The position numbers and the translations under genes are program-made. Below the pieces are notes generated by a model that worked only from the letters and a program-made list of their open reading frames with translations, was not told the DNA's origin and searched no databases. This document shows positions 1 to 8,564 of a DNA stretch of 64,000 nt, one piece after another (position 1 is the first letter of the stretch; each line of letters opens with the position of its first letter). The stretch is from assembly GCA_963785155.1 (NCBI GenBank), contig CAWAUB010000009.1:1-64000 (forward strand). The letters run 5' to 3'. Source of the DNA: DASUSH01 sp963785155 (GTDB lineage: Bacteria; Actinomycetota; Thermoleophilia; Solirubrobacterales; 70-9).

Positions 1-174
1 GACATCCGCAACGCGGGCGGAGAGTGGGTCGACGAGGAGGTCCACGTCGACGCCGGGCTGGTGACCAGCCGCAAGCCCGACGACCTCGACGCGTTCAACG
101 CGAAGGCGATCGAGGAGTTCTGTGAGGGCGTGCACGACGAGCAGCGCGAGCAGACCGTGGGCGCCACTGCCTGA
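1..174 (+). CDS. DJ-1/PfpI family intracellular protease, C-terminal fragment
   Basis: The window opens inside this gene; 57 codons in frame 1 remain before TGA at 172. The visible tail contains DIRNAGGEWVDEEVHVDAG followed by LVTSRKPDDLDAFN. This is the usual C-terminal signature of the PfpI/YhbO branch of the DJ-1 superfamily (class I glutamine-amidotransferase-like fold, protease or deglycase activity in stress protection). The nucleophile Cys and the N-terminal fold lie outside the window, so activity cannot be judged. The family match rests on this short but characteristic tail. Confidence 0.82.
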   Translation, partial: DIRNAGGEWVDEEVHVDAGLVTSRKPDDLDAFNAKAIEEFCEGVHDEQREQTVGATA

Positions 175-283
175 CGATTCACTTCACGAGCACCGACGAA
201 AGCGGTCGTTCGGCGAGACGACGGGGCCCGAAGGTGTGGGCGGTTCCATCGTCAAAAGGAGCGCCGGACGGCCGCGTCGTCGT

Positions 284-637
284 TCAGGGGGACGGCGCCA
301 GCCGAAACAGCTCCACTGAGTACAGCGGATCCACGCTCATCCTGCTGATCCAGCTATCGACGCGCCGCCCCGTGGCGCGCTCGACGACGGCGATGAAAGT
401 GGGGCCGATTACGTCCTGGAAGTCCTCACGGGTCTTACGCACCGCATCCACCTTGCCGGCACCAAGCAGGGTGCGCTCGGCCTCGGTGATGATCACGTCA
501 AGGACGACGACGACGAGATCGTCGATCACGTGCGTGACCACCTTTTCCGCGCCGACGCCGTAGGACTCCTCGTGCACCTGGACGAGCTCTAGCGAGATCT
601 CTTCCTCGGCCTGTTCCCGTGTAGGAAGCTCGCTCAT
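284..637 (-). CDS. DUF2294 (MpsC-like) domain protein, second of a tandem pair
   Basis: A 117-residue protein that is essentially one DUF2294 domain. Recognisable features are the acidic N-terminal helix (REQAEEEISLELVQVHEES), the central VTHVIDDLVVVVLDV strand region and the C-terminal block VVERATGRRVDSWISRMS before a short tail. DUF2294 includes MpsC of the staphylococcal membrane-potential-generating system, but most members have no known role. The ATG start overlaps the stop of the upstream paralogue by four bases (ATGA), so the two are translationally coupled. The two copies differ clearly in sequence, so the duplication is old. Its function here is unknown. Confidence 0.8.
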   Translation of the reverse strand: MSELPTREQAEEEISLELVQVHEESYGVGAEKVVTHVIDDLVVVVLDVIITEAERTLLGAGKVDAVRKTREDFQDVIGPTFIAVVERATGRRVDSWISRMSVDPLYSVELFRLAPSP

Positions 638-1047
638 TCGTGCGCGTCGACCGGTAGTTCACCATCAGGGCCCTCTGTCACCCGCTGGGGCTCGAAGATG
701 AAAAGCTCCACCGCCAGTTCGGGATCCACGTGCACCTGGCTCACGAACGCGCGGACCTTGCGGCCCGTCGTCTCCTCGACCAGGGCAATGAAGTCGTCGC
801 GGACCGCTTCCTGAAACGCCGTACGCATGGAGTGGACCTGCTCGGTGTTCCCGGCGGCCACGAGGGTCTTTTCCGCTCTTGTCAGCACGTCCTCGAGGAT
901 GCAGAGCGCAAAGTCGTCGTAGATGAACGTCTTTGCTCGGGTCGGGCCGCGTCCGAACAGGCGGGCGTGCAACCGCACTATCTCCCGGGACACATCGGCG
1001 GCGACCGCCGAGCGGTCGGTGCGGGATTCCGGTTGAGAAACAGCCAC
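634..1047 (-). CDS. DUF2294 (MpsC-like) domain protein, first of a tandem pair
   Basis: A 137-residue soluble protein with one DUF2294 domain at about residues 17-120: IVRLHARLFGRGPTRAKTFI, then FALCILEDVLTRAEKTL, then LVEETTGRKVRAFVSQVHVD. The acidic tail (about residues 121-137) is specific to this copy. A GTG start at 1047 is supported by an AGGAGC ribosome-binding sequence just upstream. It forms a two-gene operon with the DUF2294 gene that overlaps its stop codon. Such single-domain proteins are common in Actinobacteria and are tied to bicarbonate/membrane-potential systems only by family name. No transporter partner is encoded nearby. Confidence 0.8.
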   Translation of the reverse strand: MAVSQPESRTDRSAVAADVSREIVRLHARLFGRGPTRAKTFIYDDFALCILEDVLTRAEKTLVAAGNTEQVHSMRTAFQEAVRDDFIALVEETTGRKVRAFVSQVHVDPELAVELFIFEPQRVTEGPDGELPVDAHE

Positions 1048-1195
1048 GAACAGCTCCTGTCATCGGTTAGACGGATTAGGTGGCAGGTACGGAAGAGCCG
1101 GGTCGGACGCTCGGTCCTTGCCACCCGTCAGGAGCCGTTTGCTTCGATCTCGCCCTGTACCGGCGTACCGAAGCACTCAAGCTTTGTAATGAAGC

Positions 1196-1900
1196 CTACT
1201 CCGATTGGGCAGCGGCCGCGTCCGTGGTGATCAGCCAGCCGCCGTCCGGAGTCCGCGAGAGCAGCCCCTGATCAGCCAGGGCGACGATGGCCGTGGTGGC
1301 CGACGGCCGGCGAGCGCCGACGAGGTCGGCGACCATCTGATGAGTGAGGCGGAGCGGAAGGGCGACTCCGTCGGGAGTCACCCGGCCACGGCGCTCGGCG
1401 AGATGACGGAAGAGCATCAGGATCCGCTTCTCCAGGCCGACCGTGTTTGCGATCGCCCAGTGGACCGCGAGGTTGCGGGAGCGCGTCATCGCACGCTCGG
1501 CGATCAGGTGGAGCATCGGCGGATAGGCACAGATGCCGACGATCGAATCGTCGTCGAGGACGGCCAGGGTGGAGTCCTCGAGTGCCCACCAGCGGCTCGC
1601 TGAGAAGGAGCTCGGGTCCTCCTGCCACGGGCGGATCAGGTCGCCGATGTTGAGCAGCTCGACGCTTCGCGACTCGCCGACGATGGCCTCCCGCATCAGG
1701 AAGCCCTGGAGGAGGACGTAGCCCAGGTTGCCGTCGCCCTCGAGCGGCGGATCCCAGTCGCCCTTCTCGATCTCGAGGGTGTTCACGTGCAGCCGCTCCC
1801 GCGCCTCGAGCTCCTGCTCAGGCGAAAGGCCCTCGGCCATGCCGGGGTCCGCTTCGAGCAGGGAGATACGCCCCTGTGCCTTGTCGACTTCGGTCAACAC
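1196..1900 (-). CDS. Crp/Fnr-family transcriptional regulator
   Basis: A 234-residue regulator with an N-terminal cyclic-nucleotide-binding-like beta-barrel (about residues 30-140, with GYVLLQGFLMREAIVGESRS) and a long dimerisation helix near LEKRILMLFRHLAERRG. A C-terminal winged helix follows at about 165-230 (PLRLTHQMVADLVGARRPS, then TTAIVALADQGLL), typical of Crp/Fnr proteins. I see no Fnr-type cysteine cluster. The effector is unknown, because the barrel diverges from classical cAMP-binding sequences. GTG at 1900 is the first start and gives a conserved-looking N-terminus. A perfect palindrome lies directly upstream, and the DMT transporter gene is divergent. Several TGTGA-N6-TCACA-like sites elsewhere in the window could be targets of this type of regulator. 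Confidence 0.85.
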   Translation of the reverse strand: MLTEVDKAQGRISLLEADPGMAEGLSPEQELEARERLHVNTLEIEKGDWDPPLEGDGNLGYVLLQGFLMREAIVGESRSVELLNIGDLIRPWQEDPSSFSASRWWALEDSTLAVLDDDSIVGICAYPPMLHLIAERAMTRSRNLAVHWAIANTVGLEKRILMLFRHLAERRGRVTPDGVALPLRLTHQMVADLVGARRPSATTAIVALADQGLLSRTPDGGWLITTDAAAAQSE

Positions 1901-1901
1901 G

Positions 1902-1918
1902 CGGGTATTGAATACCCG
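1902..1918. promoter_or_regulatory. 17-bp perfect palindrome between crp-like and DMT transporter genes
   Basis: CGGGTATT-G-AATACCCG reads the same on both strands and lies two bases upstream of the GTG of the Crp/Fnr-like gene, 72 bases before the divergent transporter ATG. The position suits an operator or autoregulatory site. It does not resemble the TGTGA-N6-TCACA Crp consensus, so a different protein, or this divergent Crp homologue, would be the binder. Confidence 0.45.
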
Positions 1919-1990
1919 AAGGCCATCTATTTAGGCATTGCGGGGAAAGCCCGTAGGGTTGGCCGTCGTGACGGCGAAAACGGGTGATCG

Positions 1991-2878
1991 ATGAATCTCG
2001 CCCCTGTGCTCGCCCTCGTCGGGGCCCTGATGTTCGCGCTGGGAACGGTGATCCAGCAACGTGAGGCGATGGAGATCCCCGACGACGAGGCGATGAGCGC
2101 GGGGTTCCTTCTGCGCCTGGCGCGCAGGCCAATGTGGCTCGGGGGAATCGTCGCCGACGGGCTCGGCTTCATCTGCCAAGCGGCTGCGCTAGGCCTCGGG
2201 AGGATCGTCGTGGTCCAGCCGATCCTCGCCACCGCGGTCGTCTTCGCCCTTCCCTTCGGAGCGAAGCTCAGCGGTCAGAAGGTCGTCCGGCGGGACATCG
2301 TTGCCGCGATCGCAGTCTGCATCGGGCTCGGCGCGTTCCTCGTCATCAGCAATCCCTCCGGTGGGCGCGACGACGGGCCGATCCACCTCTGGGTGATCGT
2401 CGGCGGCGGCCTATGCGCTGCCGCGGGGTTGCTCACCGCGATCGGCGTGCATGCCCGGCCACGGGCGAAGGCGGCTCTGTTCGGCACCGCTGCCGGCCTG
2501 CTGTTCGGCGTGTCGGCGGCCCTGACGAAGGCGGTCGTCGACAGCCTCGGCGACGGGGTCGTCGTTTTGCTCACAGACTGGCACCTCTACGCGTTGATCG
2601 CTGTCGGCTTCGTCGGCATGACGCTGTCCCAGATTTCCCTCCAGACCGGCGAGCTCGCACCAGCCGCCTCAACTCAGATGATCTTCGACCCGGTCGCGAG
2701 CGTCATCCTCGGCGTCACCCTGCTCAACGAGCAGATCCACGATGACACCCTCGGCGTCATCGGCTCGATCCTTGCGCTGTGCCTCACCTTCGGCGGAATG
2801 ATCGTGCTCGCGGGAAGGAAGCAGCCGTCGACCGCCCCGGCAGCGCTGGCGGCCACTCCGACGCCAGCCGAGACGTAG
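1991..2878 (+). CDS. DMT-superfamily membrane transporter (EamA/NIPA-like)
   Basis: A 295-residue protein with about nine to ten hydrophobic segments and very short loops. It starts LAPVLALVGALMFALGTVIQ and includes GLGFICQAAALGLGRIVVVQ and, late in the protein, ASVILGVTLLNEQIH, an arrangement seen in DMT permeases. The internal repeat (two similar five-helix halves) is suggested by the paired motifs VQPILATAVVFALPFG and STQMIFDPVASVILG. The substrate cannot be read from sequence: homologous groups include metabolite exporters and NIPA-type magnesium carriers. It is transcribed divergently from the Crp/Fnr-like gene and ends four bases before the stop of the convergent permease gene. Confidence 0.82.
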   Translation: MNLAPVLALVGALMFALGTVIQQREAMEIPDDEAMSAGFLLRLARRPMWLGGIVADGLGFICQAAALGLGRIVVVQPILATAVVFALPFGAKLSGQKVVRRDIVAAIAVCIGLGAFLVISNPSGGRDDGPIHLWVIVGGGLCAAAGLLTAIGVHARPRAKAALFGTAAGLLFGVSAALTKAVVDSLGDGVVVLLTDWHLYALIAVGFVGMTLSQISLQTGELAPAASTQMIFDPVASVILGVTLLNEQIHDDTLGVIGSILALCLTFGGMIVLAGRKQPSTAPAALAATPTPAET

Positions 2879-2882
2879 AGAT

Positions 2883-4358
2883 CTACACGTCCCCCTCCGG
2901 CACGTACTCCCCGCGCTCGATCGCGGCGAAGCGCTCCTTCGTGTGCCGGCGGGCGTAGAAAAAGAAGATCACCAGGCCGATCAGGAGCCAGACGATCAGG
3001 CGGATGAACGTGTCCACCGGCAGCGTGATCATCAGGCCGAATGAGGCGACGATGCCGAAGCCCGCGGTGAGCGGGGCAAACGGGACGCGGAATGGGCGCT
3101 CGAGGTCGGGCCTCGCACGGCGCAGGTAGAGGACGCCGCAGCAGACGATCAGAAAGGCCATGAGGGTCCCGATGGAGACGAGGTTGGTGAGCGTCTGGAT
3201 CGGGACGAAGCCGGCGACGATGCCGCCGACGATCCCGCAGAGGATCGTTGCGAAGACCGGGGTCTTGAATCGCTCGGAGACCCGTCCCATCGCGGGCGGC
3301 AGCATCCCGTCGGAGGACATCCGCATGAAGATCCGGGTCTGGCCGTAGAAGGTCACGAGGACCGTTGAGAAGAGGCCGACCACCGCCGCGATGTCCACCG
3401 CCTCCTCGAGCCACTTGCCCGCGCCGGAGATCCGGATCGCCGTGGAGATCGGGTCGGCGGTGTTCAGGTCGATGTACGGCGCCATCCCCGTCATCACGAG
3501 CCCGATCGCGATGTAGAGCGCTGTCGAAATCAGGACCGTGGCGATTAGGCCGATCGGGATCGTCCGCTGCGGGTTGCGCGCCTCCGCCGCTGCGGTCGAG
3601 ACGGCGTCGAAGCCGACGTAGGCGAAGAAGACAAGTCCCGCGGCGCGGATCACGCCGCTCACGCCGTAGTCGCCGAAGCCGCCCTCGTTCGACGGCACGA
3701 AGGGGCTCCAGTTGTCGGTCGTGATGAAGAAGGCGCCGACGATGACGAAGACGATCAGGATCGCCATCTTCAGGAAGACCATCGCGTTGTTGGTCCGCGC
3801 GGATTGACGCATCCCGATGGCGAGCAGGGTCGTCGTCGCGGCGACGACGGCCATCGCCGGCACGTTGACGATCCCCGTCGTCGAGCCCGAGTCGGAGATC
3901 GGCGGGTTCGCGAGATCCGACGGCACGTGGATGCCGACGCTGTCGAGCATGTCGACCGCATAGCCGGCCCAGCCGACGGCGACGGTCGAAGCCGCGAACA
4001 GGTACTCCAGCAGCAGGTCCCAGCCGATGAACCAGGCGATGAAGACGCCGAACGCGGCGTAGGCGTAGGAGTAGGTGCTGCCCGCCGCCGGGATCATCGA
4101 GGCGAGCTCGGCGAAGCAGAGCGCGGTGACGCCTGCGGCGAGCCCGGCGATCACGAAGGAGATGACGACGCCTGGGCCCGCGTACTGCGCGGCGCCGGTG
4201 CCGACGCTGACGAAGATCCCCGCGCCGACGACGCTGGCGATCCCCAGCGCGGTCAGCGAGACCGGGCCGAGCGCGGCGGAGTCCAACCGCTTCCGGTCGG
4301 CCTTCGCCTGCTTGATGATCGTGTCGAGAGCGCCGGTTCTGCCGGGGGCTTCGGACAC
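2883..4358 (-). CDS. APC-family amino acid permease
   Basis: A 491-residue inner-membrane permease with twelve predicted transmembrane helices. The N-terminal signature LGIASVVGAGIFVSVGTGAA, the stretch PAAGSTYSYAYAAFG and the helix-8 region FVAYVGFD-like (FFAYVGFDAVSTAAAEARNP) are hallmarks of the APC superfamily, closest in style to the cationic amino acid transporter (CAT/YfnA) group. The C-terminus ends with a charged tail HTKERFAAIERGEY. A GTG start at 4358 gives a 30-residue cytoplasmic N-terminus. It is divergent from the LysRS-MprF fusion gene 40 bases away. A role in lysine or arginine uptake would fit that neighbour but is inference only. Confidence 0.88.
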   Translation of the reverse strand: MSEAPGRTGALDTIIKQAKADRKRLDSAALGPVSLTALGIASVVGAGIFVSVGTGAAQYAGPGVVISFVIAGLAAGVTALCFAELASMIPAAGSTYSYAYAAFGVFIAWFIGWDLLLEYLFAASTVAVGWAGYAVDMLDSVGIHVPSDLANPPISDSGSTTGIVNVPAMAVVAATTTLLAIGMRQSARTNNAMVFLKMAILIVFVIVGAFFITTDNWSPFVPSNEGGFGDYGVSGVIRAAGLVFFAYVGFDAVSTAAAEARNPQRTIPIGLIATVLISTALYIAIGLVMTGMAPYIDLNTADPISTAIRISGAGKWLEEAVDIAAVVGLFSTVLVTFYGQTRIFMRMSSDGMLPPAMGRVSERFKTPVFATILCGIVGGIVAGFVPIQTLTNLVSIGTLMAFLIVCCGVLYLRRARPDLERPFRVPFAPLTAGFGIVASFGLMITLPVDTFIRLIVWLLIGLVIFFFYARRHTKERFAAIERGEYVPEGDV

Positions 4359-4398
4359 GCGGCGATCTTCCCACGGATGGGGGATGTAGAACTACCGC

Positions 4399-7300
4399 GT
4401 GGACGAGGAGGAACACGAGACCGAGGGCTTTGTTGAGTCGGAGCGGGATCGCCGTTTGCAGAAGCTCGACAAGCTCCGCTATCGCGGGATCGAGCCCTAC
4501 CCCGTTCGCTTCGACCGCGACCGCAGCGTCGCCGAGGTGCTGGCTGAGCTCGAAGGGACCGCGGCAGGACAATCGCTCCACGGCACGGTCAAGATCGCCG
4601 GGCGGCTGATGCTGATCCGCCGCCACGGCGGGCTGATTTTCGCCGATCTGCGCGACCGAACCGGGCGGATCCAGCTGATGGTCTCGCGCGAGGACGTCGG
4701 CGACGAGCACCACGACGACTTCCAGCACCTCGACATCGGCGATTGGGTCGGCGCCGAGGGCATCCCGGCGATGAGCCAGAAGGGCGAGGCTTCGGTCCGC
4801 GTCACGAAGTGGCAGCTGCTCTCGAAGTCGCTGCGCACGCTGCCGAAGGGCCAGGGCTTCACCGACGCCGATCAGCGGTTCCGGCAGCGATACGTCGACC
4901 TCGTTGTCAACGACGACGCGGACCGGATTTTCAAGGTGCGCTCCGCGGTGATCTCCTCGATCCGCCGCACCTTCGCCGACCAGGGCTACACCGAGGTCGA
5001 GACGCCTGTCCTCGACACCCACGCCGGCGGCGCGGCGGCGCGCCCCTTCATCACCCACCACAACGCGCTCGATATCGACATGTTCCTGCGCATCGCGCTC
5101 GAGCTGTCGCTGAAGCGGCTGATCGTCGGCGGGATGGAGCGGGTCTTCGAGATCGGCCGCGTCTTCCGCAACGAGGGCACCGACACCCGGCACAACCCCG
5201 AGTTCACGCTGCTCGAGTCCTACGGCGCGTACCTCGATTACCACGACATGATGGACCTGGTCGAGACACTGATCCAGAACTCCGCCCGCGACGCGCTGGG
5301 GACCACCGTGGTCAAGATCGGCGACCAGGACGTCGACCTCGGCAAGCCGTTCCGCCGGGCCCCGATGGCCGACCTGATCGAGGAGAACGCGGGGGTGAAG
5401 ATGCACCCGTCGATGCCGATCGAGGAGGCGCGGAAGATCGCCGACGACCTCGACGTCCCCTTTCTGGACGTCTGGGGCCCGGGCAAGGTGATGGCCGAGG
5501 TCTACGACGCGACGTGCGAGGCAAAGCTGATCGAGCCGACCTTCGTCATGGACCACCCGCGCGAGGTCTCCCCCCTCGCTCGCGCCCACCGTGACGATCC
5601 CGAGCTGACCGAGCGCTTCGAGCTCGTCGTCGCTGCCCGCGAGCTCGCCAACGCCTACTCGGAGCTGAACGACCCGCTCGAGCAGCGCGCCCGCTTCGAG
5701 GACGAGGCGCGGCTGCAGGCTGGTGGCGACGAGGAGGCGGAGTCGGTCGACGAGGACTACATCCGCGCGCTGGAGTTCGGGCTGCCCCCGACGGGCGGGC
5801 TCGGCGTGGGCATCGACCGGCTGGTGATGCTGCTGACGGGCGCGGCCTCGATCCGCGAGGTGATCCTGTTCCCGACGATGCGCCCGCTCGACGACGAGGG
5901 CGGGGCGACGGTGTCGACCGCGCTGCCCGTGCCGGGGGAGCTGCGAAGCGAAGCGATTGAGCCCGAGCCGGGCGGAGCAGCGAACGACGAGCCTGAATCA
6001 GTGCTTCCGCCGCCCAAAGCTCCGCTGCGGCTCTTGGCCATCCTCGTCGCCGTCGCAGGCGTCATCTCGCTGCTCCCCTCCCTCCCCGGCGTCCGCGAGA
6101 GCTTTGGGATCGACACCCTTCTGCCCGCCGGAGAGCGGGCCGGCGTCCATGTGGCCGTCGTCCTGCTCGGCGCCGCCCTCCTCTTCCTCTCGTTCCAGAT
6201 CGCCCGCGGGAAGCGCCGCGCCATGCAACTCGCGGTCGTCCTGCTCGCCGCCTCGGCGGTCGCGCACCTGCTGAAGGGACCAGACCCGATCGCGATCGTC
6301 GTCGACCTGTTGATGGTCGCCGCGCTGATCTTCTGGCGCCGCGGCTTCACTGCCGAGCCGGACCCGCGCAGCCTGATCTCCGTCGGCCGCTTCGTCGCCG
6401 TCTACCTGATCGCCGTCGTCATCTTCGGATTCGTATCCCTTTTCGTCGAACGCGACCACCTCTCCCCCGACCTCACGCTCGGCGGCGCGATCGAGACGAC
6501 GTTCGCCGGCCTGATCGGCCTCGACGGCCCCTACACCTACGAGAGCGACAGCTTCAACCGCTTCTTTGGCGACGCCCTGCTCGCGCTGGGAATCCTCGGT
6601 GTCGCGATCCTGCTCTGGCTCGTCTTCCGGCCATTCGTCGTCCGAGGCGGCACCACCGACGAGGAACGCCGCCAAGCGCGCGACCTCGTCCACGCCTGGG
6701 GCGACGACACCCTCGCCTACTTTGCGCTGCGCGAGGACAAGCGCTACTTCTTCGCCCCCGACGGCCAGGCGATGCTCGCCTACGCCTACGTCAACGGCTA
6801 CGCCCTGGTCTCCGGCGACCCGATCGGCGCCCCCGGCTCGATCGGCCCGCTGGTCGACGGCTTCATCGCCCACTGCCGCAAACAGGGATGGCGGATCGCG
6901 TTTCTGGCCGTCCGCGAGGACGACATGAGCCTCTACGAGCAGCGCGGATTCACCGGCGTCTACCTGGGCGACGAGGCGATCATCCACTGCCGCGACTTCA
7001 CCCTGCAGGGCCCAGGGATGAAGGCCGCGCGAGCCGCCGTCAGCAAGGTCCAGCGCGAGCACTCCTTCGAGCTGATCCGCGAGTCTGCCGCGGACCGCCC
7101 GCTCGTGGACACCCTGAACGAGATCAGCAAGCGCTGGCGCGGCGACACGGACGAGCGTGGCTTCACGATGGAGTCCGACCGGGAGGTCGAGGGTCTCGAC
7201 GAGGACTTCCTCCTCGCAATCTGCCGCGACAAGTCCGGCAAGCCGGTCGGCTTCCTGCGCCTCGTCCCGAGCTATGGCTCCGACCCCGCCTACTCGCTTG

Positions 7301-7680
7301 ACCTGATGCGCCGCGAGCCCGACTCGCCCAACGGTCTCACCGAGTTCCTGATCTGCGAATCCGCACTAATGCTCGGTCACCAGGGCTTCGACCGGCTCTC
7401 GATGAACTTTGCCGCTTGGGGCAGGCTGTTCGACGAGAGCGCCGGCAAGCTCTCTATCGGCCAGCGAATGCTGAAGGGCCTCGCCGTCGGCCTCAGCCCG
7501 CTCTTCCAGGTCAAGTCGCTGCGCGACTTCAACCAGAAGTTCCGCCCGGAGTGGCTGCCTCGCTCGATCGCCATCGAGGATCCCGCCGCCCTCCCCCGCG
7601 TCGGCCTGCTCTTTGGCAGCGTCGAGGGCTTCGTCAGGATCCCCGTCGTCGGGCGGTTCCTGACGCCGAAGGCACGCTGA
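4399..7680 (+). CDS. lysS: Lysyl-tRNA synthetase fused to C-terminal MprF-type lysyl-phosphatidylglycerol synthase domain
   Basis: A 1093-residue bifunctional protein. Residues about 1-500 form a complete class II LysRS: OB-fold anticodon domain (AGRLMLIRRHGGLIFADLRD), motif 2 (FEIGRVFRNEGTDTRHNPEF) and motif 3 (GLGVGIDRLVMLLTG). A linker leads to about six transmembrane segments between residues 540 and 745, then a cytosolic DUF2156 acyltransferase-like domain to the end (with ALVSGDPIGAP, and later SLDLMRREPDSPNGLTEFLI). The MprF module transfers lysine from Lys-tRNA to phosphatidylglycerol, reducing envelope negative charge. Mycobacterial LysX has the same modules in the opposite order, with the membrane part first. 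The start is GTG. No other LysRS gene is in the window, so it may be the housekeeping enzyme. Confidence 0.92.
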   Translation: MDEEEHETEGFVESERDRRLQKLDKLRYRGIEPYPVRFDRDRSVAEVLAELEGTAAGQSLHGTVKIAGRLMLIRRHGGLIFADLRDRTGRIQLMVSREDVGDEHHDDFQHLDIGDWVGAEGIPAMSQKGEASVRVTKWQLLSKSLRTLPKGQGFTDADQRFRQRYVDLVVNDDADRIFKVRSAVISSIRRTFADQGYTEVETPVLDTHAGGAAARPFITHHNALDIDMFLRIALELSLKRLIVGGMERVFEIGRVFRNEGTDTRHNPEFTLLESYGAYLDYHDMMDLVETLIQNSARDALGTTVVKIGDQDVDLGKPFRRAPMADLIEENAGVKMHPSMPIEEARKIADDLDVPFLDVWGPGKVMAEVYDATCEAKLIEPTFVMDHPREVSPLARAHRDDPELTERFELVVAARELANAYSELNDPLEQRARFEDEARLQAGGDEEAESVDEDYIRALEFGLPPTGGLGVGIDRLVMLLTGAASIREVILFPTMRPLDDEGGATVSTALPVPGELRSEAIEPEPGGAANDEPESVLPPPKAPLRLLAILVAVAGVISLLPSLPGVRESFGIDTLLPAGERAGVHVAVVLLGAALLFLSFQIARGKRRAMQLAVVLLAASAVAHLLKGPDPIAIVVDLLMVAALIFWRRGFTAEPDPRSLISVGRFVAVYLIAVVIFGFVSLFVERDHLSPDLTLGGAIETTFAGLIGLDGPYTYESDSFNRFFGDALLALGILGVAILLWLVFRPFVVRGGTTDEERRQARDLVHAWGDDTLAYFALREDKRYFFAPDGQAMLAYAYVNGYALVSGDPIGAPGSIGPLVDGFIAHCRKQGWRIAFLAVREDDMSLYEQRGFTGVYLGDEAIIHCRDFTLQGPGMKAARAAVSKVQREHSFELIRESAADRPLVDTLNEISKRWRGDTDERGFTMESDREVEGLDEDFLLAICRDKSGKPVGFLRLVPSYGSDPAYSLDLMRREPDSPNGLTEFLICESALMLGHQGFDRLSMNFAAWGRLFDESAGKLSIGQRMLKGLAVGLSPLFQVKSLRDFNQKFRPEWLPRSIAIEDPAALPRVGLLFGSVEGFVRIPVVGRFLTPKAR

Positions 7681-7956
7681 CACCCCCGCCCGGCGGCAAG
7701 ATCGCGCAAACTGGGTAATCGCCCGGCGGCATCGAGTTTGGCCGGGCGGCCAATTGGCTACAGGCTCGCTGAGCGCCCTCAGACGGTTTCTGGCGATTGC
7801 GGATGAGTCGCGTGCTCACTTCAGGGTGGAAGTGCGCCACCCGGCAGGAACGGCGACCTCGTCCTACGGGCGAGCCGGTCGCCGTGCGCGACAAGCACCC
7901 GCCGGCAGTCGGCGAAGCTGTCCGAGATGGCGCGGGGTTCCCAGGTGCTGCGAGCT

Positions 7957-8157
7957 TTAAACCTGCTCCGGAAACGGGTCCTGATCGGGCTGTGGGTAAG
8001 GCTCCGGAACGCGCTCCGGGCCCGGAACGGGGTCGGGCACAGGATCGGGCGTCGGTTCGGGAACCGGGTCCGGCCTCGGCTCCGGAAACGGCTCGGGGGC
8101 AGGCTCCGGGACGGTCTGCGGGCCGGGTACCTCGAGTATGGGCGAACGGGCACTCAT
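7957..8157 (-). CDS. Small Pro/Glu-rich repeat protein, hypothetical
   Basis: A 66-residue ORF made almost wholly of P-x-P-E/D repeats (PEPAPEPFPEPRPDPVPEP and similar) after a ten-residue head MSARSPILEV. A GGAG sequence lies about ten bases upstream of its ATG, and it begins 20 bases after the stop of the two-TM protein gene, so the pair could be an operon. There is no signal peptide or membrane segment. The repeat would form an extended, polyproline-like acidic chain. In DNA this GC-rich, period-six repeat can arise by slippage, so coding status is uncertain. Confidence 0.35.
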   Translation of the reverse strand: MSARSPILEVPGPQTVPEPAPEPFPEPRPDPVPEPTPDPVPDPVPGPERVPEPYPQPDQDPFPEQV

Positions 8158-8177
8158 GCAGCAAGCGCTCCGGCGGC

Positions 8178-8465
8178 TCAGCCTCCGCGCCGGGGCGATG
8201 GCGCCCCGCTCGCAGCCATGTCCCGGTCGGCCTGAGCGGACTGCTCGCCGCCGGTTCCGGACTCGGTCACCGCACCCTTGGACCGTGCGCGGGCGGTGGC
8301 ACCCGGGCTCCCGTCCTGTGCCGGGGCCTCGCGAGCGCCCGAATAGAAGACGAAGCCGGCCATGATCGCCGCGATGGCGAAGATCGCGATGGTGATCGCG
8401 AAAAGCGGTGTCCAAGCGGTGGCCACGGACGCGATCAGAAGCACTGCCGCGAAGCCGCCGGCCAC
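8178..8465 (-). CDS. Small two-helix membrane protein, hypothetical
   Basis: About 95 residues starting at a GTG (8465). It has two adjacent hydrophobic segments (GGFAAVLLIASVATAW and FAITIAIFAIAAIMAGFVF) followed by a polar, Ala/Gly/Ser-rich tail ending GAPSPRRGG. The reading frame is open further upstream but has no good start codon and runs into the divergent oxidoreductase gene, so the start is a best guess. No family is recognised. It may be co-transcribed with the downstream Pro-rich ORF. Confidence 0.45.
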   Translation of the reverse strand: MAGGFAAVLLIASVATAWTPLFAITIAIFAIAAIMAGFVFYSGAREAPAQDGSPGATARARSKGAVTESGTGGEQSAQADRDMAASGAPSPRRGG

Positions 8466-8564
8466 GGCGACACCTGTCCAAGATCCCCATATGTGCCTGG
8501 GGCTACCCCGCCCAACCGCGCCCGAAACCGTTTGACCCGCACCCGTTCGGGTACCTCGCGAAGC

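Noticed and set aside
1079..1125. Weak inverted repeat GGTGGCA...TGCCACC after the crp-like gene
   Set aside because: Only seven bases pair well and the loop is long. It might be a terminator but the support is too thin.
2674..5589. 971-residue open frame on the minus strand
   Set aside because: It runs antisense through the permease and LysRS genes with Arg/Asp/His-rich shadow composition. High GC keeps the antisense frame free of stops.
7681..7956. Intergenic stretch between the LysRS fusion and the Pro-rich ORF
   Set aside because: Short frames on both strands were checked. None shows a recognisable domain, ribosome-binding site or conserved structure.
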